64,000 bases of DNA. Origin: Anoplopoma fimbria. Its lineage: Eukaryota; Chordata; Actinopteri; Perciformes; Anoplopomatidae. The position numbers were made by a program, and so were the translations under genes. The stretch lies in contig NC_072453.1 of assembly GCF_027596085.1 (NCBI RefSeq), forward strand, positions 2,687,448 to 2,751,447, written 5' to 3'. Positions 1-63,400 of this stretch are shown here, piece after piece (the first letter of the stretch is position 1; each line of letters opens with the position of its first letter). Under the pieces are notes generated by a model that searched no databases, was not told where the DNA came from, and saw only the letters and a program-made list of their open reading frames with translations.

Positions 1-4
1 GATA

Positions 5-7
<3 letters not shown>

Positions 8-60
<53 letters not shown>
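8..60. repeat. (TA)n microsatellite
   Basis: Perfect TA dinucleotide run at the window edge. Confidence 0.97.
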
Positions 61-63
<3 letters not shown>

Positions 64-1734
64 TTGTCCACTAGCCTCCCACCGTGTTTGCATCTGCTCT
101 GGAGCATTAGAGCACTGTTTTATGCTAATGCTGTCATGTGTTTAACAAACACTAATAATAAGCTAACATCCTCACACATGGAGAAATATCTACAGTGAGA
201 GAGAAGCGGGGGGGAGAATAAATACTGCATATAACAAAGACAAATCATTGGAGGGGAGAAATCATGTCGGATAAAGGGATAATTATTATCTGAGCCCAAA
301 TTCTGATATTTAAGACGTGAAGTAATACACACAGTAATACACAATACAGAGAATACAGAGAGTGCTATTGCTTCATAAATTCAAATTAAGTAAAAAATCG
401 ATACGCGAACCGTGTGCGTGCCACAGGTACATGCTCCACCTACACATCACCTCATTTGGTTCAATACCCAGTTCCAGTTTTAACACTCCTTCTGTTCCTG
501 CATTCTCTGATTGCTCCAACAATACCTGGCAGTGTGATAGGAGATGGTCCTGTGGTTTTCAGGAATACTTGCACGGAGAGACCCATGACCTGATTGTGCC
601 ATATGTGGCTGTGAGTCAAAACATGTCGACCTCTTTTAGAGTCATTCCATAAAGATAAGAAGCCAGCTCATAACACTGGAAAACCATACAGTATCTACAT
701 CCAGGACAAGGACCCATTTATGAAATGATGTACATTTAAAGAGGAGGTTATAGGAAAATTTGGTTTTCCACCTAGAACAGTGACTGACTCCCCTAAACAA
801 TTAGACACATTTGTATTATTATAAGACTATTACTCTATTTATATTTTAACATTAGTAGCAATACAGATAGGCACCTCAGCAATGGAGCATGTGGAGAAAT
901 GCATCCCCATTATTCAATTAGGGGGAGTTATATTTTTGTCTTTTAAGAAAATAAGCTTATCATCATACGCAATCAGGTGATAACATCTAAGCAGCCTATA
1001 TCAATGATAATTTTAGAATTTACAGCAACTGTCAAAAAGAAGTAATAAAAAAGTCATACATTTCTGGACCACCCTATGAGTTTGTTCGGTTGCACTCTTA
1101 GCTGATCGGACAAGATTCGTCTGTAGTGATTGGACGTTTGCGAAGGTGCTGTGTCAAAGAGTTGGCTCTTTTAGGTGGACCCAACTTATCTAGACTAGCG
1201 CAGGAGGCTGTTTCTTGACTTAGTCCAGGAGTTTAGGTGGTGTATAAATGCAGGAAAAAAACTACTTAAATAACGATTTATGAATCTTTCCAAATTTGAT
1301 CACCCATTTTGAACATAACCATGCACTCGTGGGAAATAAGGGCAGCGTTTTAACACTCACCTATTAGTTTCTCAGGTAGGAGGCTAAAAATTAGGGCTGA
1401 CCCATAAATATTACCAGATTGAAAAGATTTGCTAAGACAAACCTGAGTTCTGGAAAATTTGTACAGACTTTGCTGCCATGTACTGAAAAATTAAGATTCA
1501 ACTTTTTCACCCATTGATGGTTTAAGAAACAAGATTGGACTCGGTAGAGAATATTTTAAAAGGTTGGTGGTAACTGTATATGTTATGGATTTATTGTAAT
1601 TTCTCTTTGTCTTGTGCCTTGTCTTGATCCTGAAAGTAATTTAATAAGCCAATGACCAAAAAATAACCCTAGATACCAACTTGATGAGGGTAAAACAGTT
1701 TAAATGTTCCGTGTAATGAAGATGAGAGGTGCCA

Positions 1735-1768
1735 CACACACACACACATACACACACACACACACACA
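1735..1768. repeat. (CA)n microsatellite, one interruption
   Basis: CA dinucleotides interrupted once by TA. Confidence 0.9.
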
Positions 1769-2524
1769 GTCTCCAGATGTAAAAGCATTGAACCTGACAG
1801 ACGGAAATAGAGCTATTCCTCTCCTTGATGCCTGAGACACACAGTCTAGTAAGACTTCACTCGGCGTTAATCAAAGGAGAGTAATGCTCCGACAAGGGAT
1901 GATGGTAGAGGCACCAAATGGGGCAGGAGATGGCCAGAAAATCACAGTCGGAGCAGAGGCATGCTGTGACTACAAAGAGAAAAAAAAGTAAGCTCCAATC
2001 TAATCACTTATTGCAACTGTGGTCATCGTTCATTATCTGATCCCTGCTGTGAGTATGAGCACAGAGGGGCCTTTACACATCACTTTGAGAACTTTTGTAT
2101 TCAACTGCACGTTCAGTCGAAGAAGGAGTTTCAGTGAGCACTCTCCTGATTTGTGCAAAATAATTTATGTTTCTGCTTTGTTTATATGATGGGGAAATCA
2201 TTCAACATTATACAGCATTCAATTGATTATCTTGTTCTTCATTATTATTATTATTATACTAACACACAATTTGTGTCAGACAGCACCATTCTACACATCT
2301 CTCAAACAGGCAGCCCCATTCACCTGCACCATCATCTACATATTAGAGGGGCAATGAATAAGTATGTAGCACCAGGTATCATTGAATTTGTTCCTCCAGT
2401 GACTGCAAGCAACCATGAATCATTGCACTTCTCAAGTAGGGCAACCAGACAATGTATTGCTGGTACATAGTGTGAAAATAGGGTGTTATGCAACTCCTGA
2501 ATCTTGTAAATATACAAAATAGCC

Positions 2525-2680
2525 CCTACGTTCTTAAGTTGCGTTGGGTAATGTGGGCAGCAGAGTTTGACAACCAAGAAGAATTCATGGAATCTGCTTC
2601 ATCGATTTTGATCAATCTTTCTTTCAAAGACTGTCCATTGTGAGTCTGACTCAAATATCAGAATCGTGTACCAGTGACAA
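2525..2680 (-). repeat. Dispersed repeat family A, copy 1
   Basis: Read on the minus strand, it has GTCAGACTCA, then ATCAAAATCGAT, then TTGTCAAACTCTGCTGCC and CACATTAC in the same order and spacing as the plus-strand copy at 4655-4880. Family not identified; no coding content. Confidence 0.55.
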
Positions 2681-3218
2681 TGGGCCAAACTGGTATTGGA
2701 TAACACTATCTTACGCATGAAAGAATGATCTCAGTCTCTTCCACACAGTGAGGCATACAGCTTAGGAATTTAAACAGGACTGGTACTCTGTATCAACGAA
2801 TACCCAAAACAGTTATCAGGACTGAAAGAGCTGGCTCAGTGCATCCCCCATCAAGACGTCCCTCTCCCCAGGAACGTCTTCCAGCTCATGACCATAGACA
2901 AGGGTCGGAAAGTAGATTGATCGTCTTGATCTCAACGGTCTGGTCAAATGGGTTAATTGCTGCTAATGCCACACAAACCCATCTGCTCCATTTTACCCTC
3001 ACATATGGCAAAGACATCAATGGTTTTACTCCTTGACTTGGGGCAGGTACTCACTCTCGACCCAGAGGTGTGGTATAGATGAATCAACATGAAATAACTG
3101 CACATTTTTTCATGAACCCCTTTTTGGCGAATTGACAAAAAATAACAGTTGTATAAAAGAAGTGAAGAAAGAGGGGATAGGTGGTGAACAGACAAGTTCA
3201 AATGTGGTTGTTTCTTAC

Positions 3219-54511
<51,293 letters not shown>

Positions 54512-54842
54512 GGCTCCAAACAAACCTGTTCGTTCTCCGAGCGGTTCAGATGAGGAGAGTTTTTGAAATACCTTTTTCACCTTTCGGAGTTGTGGTCGAG
54601 GCGAAATAAGTTCACCTGTGCGTCAAAATCATGACGGACAGATACTGTGTTGTAAAGGGAAACAGCTGGTGTCCCGGTGGAGCAGCTGGATGGTTCTCAG
54701 TGTGAGAGTCTGGTCCACGATGTAAACAGCTTCACTCCTCCCTCCCAAGTATTGTGATGTTGTGAGCGCATGAAGGCATGGTTGTCTCAGTGCGTCTGTG
54801 GAGAAAATCCAACCTAAAACCAAAAGAATATACTTTACCTGT

Positions 54843-55283
54843 AATCTCAATCTGTCAATACCAAAAAAAATAAAGATCTCTCTAAAATTGGACTAAGAAC
54901 ACCCCTCAATTTAAGATGTGACATTTCTGATGCCACAGTTTTTTTTTTTTTTAATGTTAATCACACTAAATATTTTTTCTGATTAATCTCAATCTATGTC
55001 AATACCAAAAAAAATAAAGATCTCTCTAAAATTGGACTAAGAACACCCCTCAATTTAAGATGTGACATTTCTGATGCCACAGTTTTTTTTTTTTTAATGT
55101 TAATCACACTAAATATTTTTTCTGATTAATCTCAATCTATGTAAATACCAAAAAAAAATAAAGATCTCTCTAAAATTGGACTAAGAACACCCCTCAATTT
55201 AAGATGTGACATTTCTGATGCCACAGTTTTTTTTTTTTTTTATGTTAATCACACTAAATATTTTTTCTGATTAATCTCAATCC
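54843..55283. repeat. 143-bp tandem repeat, three copies plus a partial
   Basis: Units begin AATCTCAATCT at 54843, 54985, 55128 and (partial) 55273, giving periods of 142, 143 and 145. Each contains AAAGATCTCTCTAAAATTGG, CACCCCTCAATTTAAGATG and a T11-T14 run. The copies differ mainly in poly(A)/poly(T) length. Confidence 0.97.
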
Positions 55284-55373
55284 AAATAATTGTCAGTTGA
55301 CAATCTCCATAATGTTTCATAATGAACTGCCTGGCATCTGGTATGTAAATAACACAACTGCCCAATCTGTAAT

Positions 55374-55671
55374 GAGGCTGTGGCGTAGTGGAGAGCAAGG
55401 TAGTTTTCCCAATCAGAGGGTCGGTGGTTCGATACCCGGCTTCGGCAGTCGATGTGTCCTTGGGCAAGACACTTAACCCCAAGTTGCTCCTGAAGGCTTG
55501 CCATCGGTGTGGACTGGAAGTGAATGAATGTTAGTTAGAGTCTGATGGTGGCACCTTGCATGGTAGCCTGTCATCAGTGTGTGAATGGGTGAATGATATG
55601 TAATATACTACTGATTGTAAGTCGCTTTGGATAAAAGCGTCTGCTAAATGACTGTAATGTAATGTAATGAT
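55374..55671 (+). mobile_element. tRNA-derived SINE
   Basis: tRNA-like head GGCTGTGGCGTAGTGGAGAG (A-box-like) and B-box GGTTCGATACC (55426-55436). The body has GTGTCCTTGGGCAAGACAC, then TGAATGGGTGAATGA. The 3' end is AAGTCGCTTTGGATAAAAGC, GTCTGCTAAATGAC and a (TGTAA)n tail. This is a classic abundant teleost SINE layout. A degraded copy of the same tail occurs at about 49850-49890. Confidence 0.87.
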
Positions 55672-57550
55672 AGAACTGAGTTATACAGTGTAATGGAAAT
55701 GCAATGTGAATTCTAGTTTTAGGGTGTATTTTTCTTTTAAAGGCGCAGATCTGTGTGACAGCTTGTAATTGGAAGCTTTCCACTTTCTCCACAGACATGT
55801 TATGATTTAAGGCTAAATCACTGTAGTCCCAATATCCAGACCGCTCCCTCTGCTTTCTGGGTAATGGTGCACAGGTGCAGCAGGCGTTCAGCAGGCGTTC
55901 AGCAGGCAGGCGTGCTGTAAAATGAGGGACTTTGTGGCTGAATGGAGTGTGTTTTCCCAGTGTGGTCGGCAGGTGCATGTTTTACATAAAGCATTTGGGA
56001 TTAAGAGTTGCTCTCTAAAGCATTAATAAATATCTCATTGGTTGAATCACAGTGGCTACAGTTAATAGGAATGAAGCCCAGGGAAAAAGTCAGCTTTTAT
56101 CAGTGTAAGGTGTGAAATGTATTGTGGACTTAGGCCTGGCGACAATCACAATACACAGGACTGTAGGAAAACACAGAAAACTGGGACAGAAGCTGGGTGG
56201 CATTAAAATATAAGCATATATACATATGGCAAATTTCAGTCTTCAAGTGAGTAGGTGTCCACATCAGTTATTTCTGTTTAACTCTTGTTGTATAGGAAAG
56301 GAGTCTTGCATAGTGATGAACCAAGAATTATCAACTGACAGTTCTCATCAGCATCTTTCAGCGGAAATAGCTGAGTAATATTTAGCAGAGAGCCAAATAT
56401 ACTAAAAGAGAAGTAAATATTAGACTTAAATTCAACAGAAGGGCAGAAACATGCTTAGTTCTCAATACCAAAATTAGAACATAGCTAGTACCAAGCATGG
56501 CGAAGGCTGAGCAGCAAGCCGCTAACGGTGCAAACAACGGCAACAGTGTTTACCTAAAGGGGGATCCTGACTGGACGCTATCAGATGTAAAGGCCATGTG
56601 AGAGCATGGCAGCATGTTGGCCATGACCTAGCCGGTGGGGCAGGTTCACACGCACTAAAAAGGCTTTCTCAGCATGCCTGGCTATGTAAACGGAACACAG
56701 AGAAGCTTAGATTACAACACAATTAGCACATATTGTTTGCTACTGTATAATTATCTGGAAAGAAAAAACAGTTCACCAAGAAGTTTGCTGTATCAATTTA
56801 AAAGTTGAAAATGTTTCTCCAGGTTTAAAGAAAAAACATCCTTTAATTTAGAGTTTGTCATGGAAGGCACTAACTTTAAATTTTAATAGAAAACCTGTAA
56901 TTCTTCCCATTAATGTCAATTCAATCTAAGGGAGCCAACATCTAGTGGCCATTAGAGGATCTGCATATGGCCACTCTGCAACGACTTGAGGAGGTTGCAG
57001 CTTGTTTGCACAGTAACAGAGAGAGAGAGCTGGGTGTAAATGAATCATTTAGGCCGTGTGATTACGTGCACGTTCAAACTAGCCGTTTTGAGTTGACGTA
57101 CCAGCAGAATAAATAATGTCTTGGTCATGAATTAAGAGCAAAAATGTGTGTATAAGAGAAAGCCTGCTCTCTGCAGGTACCAGATTGTGTGAAAGCAAAC
57201 CATGAGTCACTCCTTATGTTTAACAGAGCTCTTAATCTTCCAGCTTCCAAACGGTCATTGTCCTGCGTCCACTGTGACGATACATACTCTATATAGCATT
57301 TTATGTAACCATGAACAGAGGGTGGTCCGTCCACTGCACTGGTGACTCATGGGAAGCGTCTTCTTCTGCAACCATACACCTCCACACCTGAGAGCTGCCC
57401 AGTACAACCAGTAGCCAGTGGGAATCTGACTGACTATTGGCTTTGTCTTGATGGCTGCGATGTGATTCACTCACTCACTTCTACTGTCCAGACTATCCCA
57501 GCAGGGAATCAAACCGACAACCCACAACCCTTTTTGGTCATAACCAGTCT

Positions 57551-58046
57551 TTGAGCGCTGCTGCCGCCCCCACTTTAAATATTATATCAGAGGACAACTG
57601 GGAAAATAGCGAGAGCCAAACTGGAGCTGTAGAGATGAGACGGACACATGTCCCTGCTGTCTGTTGCACAATCGTAACACGACGAATGGACGGCCACGTG
57701 ATCCGGCGTGCGATCTGTAAGTCAACCATCAAAGTCACACGAAACTGCAAGAATAGCTGCGAAAGCGTTTCTGCAGGGGGAAATGTATTTGCAGTGTGAA
57801 GGCGCGGAGCACAACAAACGGGATGCGGAGACGTTTGATGAGAAGGCTATTAAAAACGGCCATGCTGTGCGAGCGGCGCATCGTCAGAACCAACAAGCTG
57901 CTAACAACACTGAGGACCACGCACACCCATCCACCACTGAGGATAATAATAGAGATCATACCTCGCTGGGTTTATTTACTCTTTCAGTCATTTTTCTATT
58001 CATATCACTGGAAGCACATAAACGGAGCCCTAGAGGTCAATATTGA
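57551..58046 (+). other. Unassigned overlapping short ORFs
   Basis: Three overlapping plus-strand frames (57551-57799, 57708-58046, 57796-58050) lie in somewhat GC-richer DNA than their surroundings. One frame ends with a hydrophobic LGLFTLSVIFLFISL stretch. I recognise no family. There is no splice or conservation evidence; it may be a broken repeat or an exon-like fragment. Confidence 0.2.
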
Positions 58047-58995
58047 ATAATTAAACAACACACTACGAAATAATCATCCGTTTGTAGGATTTGGCGACAT
58101 CTCATGGTGAGGTTGCACTTTGGAACTAACTGAAACTTCTCTCGTCTGCCAAGATTGTAGGATAACTAAAAGTAGTCCATTCTGGGCTACCGTAGAAACA
58201 TGGTGACACAACAGGGCAGATTCCGTGAAGATGACCCACTCCACAGGTAGATATATTCGGCTCATTTTAAGGTAACGGAAACACAAGGATATAATACACT
58301 AAAGAAAACATTATGTATTAATATTTTATTCCATTTCTGCCAATAGAGCAATTCCTAAATGCTACACGCTGTTCCTTTCTGGCAGGAAGTGAGACAATTG
58401 CTAGCCAGTTAGCTTCTGTCAGGTAGAGCAACAATATCAAAGTAACTCTGAATCAACTGTGAGGCTGCTGTGGCACAAGACATGTGACAGGAAGTGGGCA
58501 ACGAGTAGATGTAACCATATTTAAGATGCACTGCACGTTTTAAATAAAAGTAACATGTTTCAGGCAACTCTTTGGAAAATATCTTCATCAGGTGGGTAGA
58601 ATCTAAAGCATAAAACAGGCTCAATAAATCAAAGGCAAACAAGAGTCAGAGAAGGGTTTGATAAATTAAGAAGTCAAATAATCAAAATAGGTTCTAATTA
58701 ATTTGCAGACACGATATTTAGCGTTTTTGTTGTCAGTGACTAAGGTATATGGTTTTGGTGGGTAAAATGATGTTATTGGCTTAACAGACAGAGGGTAGGT
58801 CCTCCACCCAAAAATCATACAGAAAAGTACACGACACACAACTCTGTGCAGGATGGTTAACTTTGAGGAAAAGTAATTAAAACGGGAGTGATGGAGAACA
58901 GCACCATCCAGTGGCCTCTTACTGTCACTATAACTCCATGCTAATGAGGACAATGTGGGTATTTTTATCTGCTCAGCAACAAACCTTTTAAACAT

Positions 58996-59284
58996 CCATT
59001 TCCGTATTTAAGGGTTTATTGCTGGAGCCGATCCCAGCTGTCATCGGGCGAAGGCAGGGTTTCCACCCTGGATCTCCAGTTGGAGGGCAGACATATAGAG
59101 ACAGACAACCAACGCTCACATTCACACCTACGATTTAGAGTCTTCAATGAACCTAAGCTGCATGTCTTTGGACTGTGTGAGGAAGCATGAACCCACGCTG
59201 ACATGCAAACTCCACACAGAAGGTTGTCAGCCTCAACCCGATGTTGCTGTGAGGCGACAGTGCTAACCACTACACCACCGTGCA
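58996..59284 (-). mobile_element. tRNA-related SINE with 13-bp target duplication
   Basis: Minus strand starts GCACGGTGGTGTAGTGGTTA, GCACTGTCGCCTCACAGCAA, continues GTGTGGAGTTTGCATG, TGTGAATGTGAGCG and ends CGATGACAGCTGGGATCGGC, TCCAGCA. Exact 13-bp direct repeats ACCTTTTAAACAT flank it at 58983-58995 and 59285-59297. This head and body are those of a very common fish SINE-like family. Confidence 0.88.
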
Positions 59285-59779
59285 ACCTTTTAAACATTTT
59301 CTATTTATTTTATTTTCATTTCTTAATTTCCAATGATCTCAAGTTGGAAGTTGGCCAGTCCGAAACTCAGATAGATCATAACTCTGATGAGCATGAACAC
59401 ACTGCATTACCACAGCCTCAAATGTGCTGTGGCGTAAACTCAGATGCAAACAGTCAGCAAGGGCAAACAAATCAAAAAATTGGAGCAAATGAAGGAATCA
59501 TGAAAACTATTAAGAATAGAGGCAGGATGCTACAGCTACAGTGACACAAAAAAAGAAAGAGAAAGAAAGCGAGACCAGCATATAAACACACTGTGGTTGA
59601 CGAGGGACAGGTGAGGCTTGATGTGAAGAGGAGGAGCAGGTGTGCAGGTGACTGGAAAAGGCAGAAAAGACTGAGTGCAGATCCATCAAAAAGTATTCCT
59701 CCTGGCACTGCTATAAAATTGTAGACTTACGGAAACCAGAGATATTGTCTTTTTTAGTCTACACATTCCTCCACCATCA

Positions 59780-59885
59780 AAATTTGGTGCCTACATTGCC
59801 CACAATGCAACTCGATCGAGGGCGGGTATGTTGTGCTAGTAGCGGCTAATGTAGCCTGTTCCTAACCACAGCTAAGCTAGTAAAT
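59780..59885 (+). repeat. Dispersed repeat family A, copy 3
   Basis: TGCCTACATTGCCCACAATG, CAACTCG, TGTTGTGCTAGTAG and GCTAATGTAGCCTG match blocks at 4780-4870. Confidence 0.5.
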
Positions 59886-60012
59886 GCAAGGAGACAGAGC
59901 AACAGCCACGACATGTTCAGCCTATTCAAAACGAAATTCTATTGAAGCAGTTTTAATGTTGGAATGTTCATTCAATACTGGGCTTTCACTGACGTTGTTT
60001 TGTGAAACAGTT

Positions 60013-60018
60013 TTTATT
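60013..60018 (-). terminator. candidate lmf1 polyadenylation signal (AATAAA)
   Basis: The minus strand reads ATGAATAAAAACTG about 255 bases past the lmf1 stop codon. It is the first canonical AATAAA I noticed downstream. No transcript data support it. Confidence 0.4.
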
Positions 60019-60271
60019 CATAGATTCATTCCTTCAATGAAACTTTAAAAAGCATCACATTGATTGGGAGAAAATATCAGGTTTTATCAAGCAGTTCGTC
60101 ATGAAATATTGCAATGTAAGAAAAAAACACTCGATGGCTTCCTTGGTCCTTTGAACCTTTGTCCCACACCAGCAGCATCGCACTGAAACTGTCTTTGAAC
60201 TGACCTCTCTCCCACCTCAACCACTGAAGTCCTCAGATTTCCCCTTGATGCTGCATTCAGGCGTCATGGCT

Positions 60272-60458
60272 TCAGCTCCTCTTTGGCGTTGTGTGCGGGT
60301 GGGGCCAGCTCCGGGACTGGAAGTAGCCCCTGAGTCCTTCCAGGTCCACGGCAGGGAAGTACGCTCCGATGCGTTTCCTCAGCCACCACTTCCCCTCTGC
60401 TGCACTGGTGCTGCCCGGCTGGCTGAACTTATACCTGAAATGTTCCCCTCGAACCCAC
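60272..60458 (-). CDS. lmf1: lmf1 last coding exon (stop codon)
   Basis: 187-nt exon completing the Arg codon and encoding WVRGEHFRYKFSQPG, then EGKWWLRKRIGAYFP, GYFQSRSWPHP and TTPKRS before TGA at 60272-60274. The acceptor is preceded by a (CCT)n tract. A second AG acceptor 24 nt downstream (TTTCAG before GTATAAG) has the same phase. The WVRGEH block is conserved in LMF1, so the first acceptor is chosen. Confidence 0.94.
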
Positions 60459-63400
60459 CTGAGGAGGAGGAGGAGGAGGAGGAGGACACGGAAAAGGAGT
60501 TTAGTCCCATGAAATAAAAGGCACTATAACTGTCAGCATCTTGTCTCATTAAAGCCCAAAATCAGCCAGATGTGGTGCACTTCACTCCTCTTTGTCATGG
60601 GGTTGGAACAGTTCACATAGATCAGCTGTTAGCCATGTATGCTTGCAGCAATGTCAGTCTTTTCACCTCTTTGGACCAGAACAAATCTCTGTTATTATTA
60701 CTATTCTCCTCTAGCGGCTGCTAGTCAGAGATGAATTAAAGTTAACTTTGAACTTGGATTAGAAACCCATGCAGTCTATAAACACAAGGTACAAATATTG
60801 TGTTTTAGTCAAGGTGTAAATTAAAACTCACCTGGAAGTGATGAATCCCATGTGGAACATGGGGCAGTGGTGCACTTTGGCCTCTTGTGGCCGAAATAAG
60901 TACGACAACAACAGACACATTTCATCCTGAGGACAACAAAAAAATCCCTTGCCAAAACTTTTTTAACCCAGCCTGTTTTGCATATAAAAAAAGGACCTCA
61001 CAAAGATTATTTTGGAAAACCTTTTTTTCGAAAACACAGGAGCATAAATCTTACTTCCTGATAAATTGAGAATGGATCTCCAGAAAAGAAAATTCACACT
61101 TCTCCTCTCAAGAAATGATTATACTATTATTATTAATATTTTTATTTAGAAGTATACAGTATATTGTTCTAACAAATTCATTGTGAGACAATGCTCATCA
61201 TTTACACATTTCAATTTTAGTTTTTTAGCAAAAGAACGACTATGTGCTCATTGCTTCACCAGAGGGGGCTGTAGCACAGAGAATAATTACACATGGGCAG
61301 AACGGGATTGTCATTAACTGCCGCCAACAAGCACATTTCTGCAACCAGAGCTTGAGCATTAATAGGACAAATGTGTGCTTTAATGAGGTTGATGTCGACA
61401 CAAACTGATTTATGCTAAATTCCTCATGCTGTATGACGACCCTGCAGACGGATCTCTGCTGCGACTGTGTGCTCTGGGTTTACCTGGGAGTTTCTCTGCC
61501 TTTAAAGGGGTTGTGGTCGAGCAGGGAGAGGACAGCGCTGTCATTGGACAGCAGACGTCCCGCCATGTGGATCACCCACTCACTCTGCTCGTAGGTCTGT
61601 TTGGAAATACAGAGGCATGGTGTTTGAAAGGAATTGAAAATAAGACAGAGAGAAGGAGACACAGGGTTTGAAAGAGACGTTCATGTGCATTTACAGAGGC
61701 AGGGAGAGACGGAGGATGTTGTAAGAGTCTCTGATTCAAAATAATAAAGACGAAGGACAAAGAGTGTGTGTTGCATAAAAAGGGACAGGTGTGTAAACAG
61801 CAAGGAGATAAGGAGAAAGATACAGAGACTGGCAGAAGATAAGAAAAAGAGAAACACAGATAGAGACTGACTATACCAAAAGTAACCTTATTTTAGTGAG
61901 GTTAGTACATGAAACTACTGTCACCTAGTGGCTTGACACGCTTAATGCCACATAAGATGACAAACCAGCTAAACTCATGTCTCTATTTGTGTTTTTGCCT
62001 AGTTAACCTCATATTACCAGAGGTGACAGGATGTTTTTTGGGGAATGGAAGTCTTACATCTAAAGATATTGATTAATGACATCCATTTTGGCAAGAATAT
62101 AAGCCAAGTTAATGTGTTTTTTGCTGAAGTGCACTTCATTCTGTACATCAACTCCTACAGTATCTCACCTGGAAGGCAGCAAACCACATGAGCCAGTCCA
62201 GGCGGTAGTGGTACGGTGATACGAGGCATGGCCGTTGGTAAACGTCCCCCGGCTTACACAGGAACTGGTACTCCTCCCACAGCGCCTCAGGGTCCTTGGG
62301 ATCCTGGTTTAGAGTGCCCTGGAAAATCACCTCGGTACGCTCCTTGGTAATGCTGGACAGAGGTAAGGGAGGAATTAAGTTAGTAGGTAACGCTGATTTG
62401 TAAACCAAGACTAAATGCCTCATACAGTGAGGGAGAGAGGGAAGAAGGCTGCAGAGTGGATGTGTATAATTGCCAGAATGCAGACGATTTGAAGGTGCAG
62501 ATGTCTTTACATGCACAGATTTCAAATCATGTGTGAAAGGATGTGTGTAATGGCAGCAGGAATGTGGCAAAATCACTTACTTATTCAAATTTTTAGACAG
62601 ACAGACAGGTTCTGACCATAAGAGTTACAATGTTCCTTTTTTGCTGCATAGATGACACTCACCTGTTGCTTCAAGTTTCACAAAGCCACATTTTTTCTTG
62701 AAAAAAAAATATATTTGGTTTGTAGAAACAGTGAGGAGTTTGGTTTACTTTATTTTCTGGAAAGACACCAAGGACAAAATGTCTTTCCTCCTAATTGTGG
62801 CGGAGTTACAGCAGGAATCTCATGGACGGATACCTAAAACCTGGGCAATTAAAAACAAAACTTTTGAAATGGCTAAATAACTATCATAGAACTACATTTA
62901 TTTTGTTTTTTGATATTCACAGAAGTGCAAAACAGTCTCCTAGCGCCAGGGAGTGAGGGGGAGCTACTGCAGGGTGCGCTAGCTAGTTAATTTGTCTCAT
63001 TTGTGGCACATTTAAGGATAACAATACATTCATCATATTCAGTGCCCTATAACACTATTTCCCAAGACACTGTTTATGTCATATCTAGCTGCAGGATGCC
63101 CTCTACCACCCGGCTAACTAGAATTGTTATCTCTTCGATTCAAAGAAACAAGATAGTATTTTTTTCGCATTAAAACCTTTCTTAGAATTATGAGATCATC
63201 TTGTTAATCCAGAAAAACTGAGAAAATGTTTTTTTCTCAAGTGAATGCCTGAAAAGAACTTTGAAAGTTTCGGTTTCAACTAATAAGCGAACATGAATGT
63301 TAAATGGAACAGTGAACGATAACTTTATCAATTTTACATATGGGCATGTGAGTATGAATGTGAACCTATCCCTTAAAGAGCATTATAAAACATCTTAAAG

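Larger units (their letters stand above)
1..3218 (-). other. rab26 intron 5, partial
   Basis: Non-coding stretch left of exon 5. It begins with a (TA)n run and has a short (CA)n tract at 1735-1767 and a dispersed repeat copy at about 2525-2680. I see no exon here; short open frames in it have no recognisable domain. Confidence 0.7.
54512..60271 (-). other. Intergenic region between lmf1 3' end and rab26 start
   Basis: Holds the rab26 5' UTR/promoter (unmapped, just above 54511), a 143-bp tandem repeat, two SINEs, a repeat family A copy and the lmf1 3' UTR. The stretch 56450-57000 has repeat-like text. The stretch 57550-58050 has overlapping open frames that I cannot assign. The rest appears empty. 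Confidence 0.7.

Noticed and set aside
1..3218. rab26 exon 6 (AWLTEI...)
   Set aside because: Searched on the minus strand; no matching codons with splice sites were found.
54512..54580. Longer rab26 N-terminus (frame open to 54580)
   Set aside because: The apparent start at 54580 is GTG on the minus strand, not ATG; the MSRKK ATG at 54511 has a good context and matches the family.
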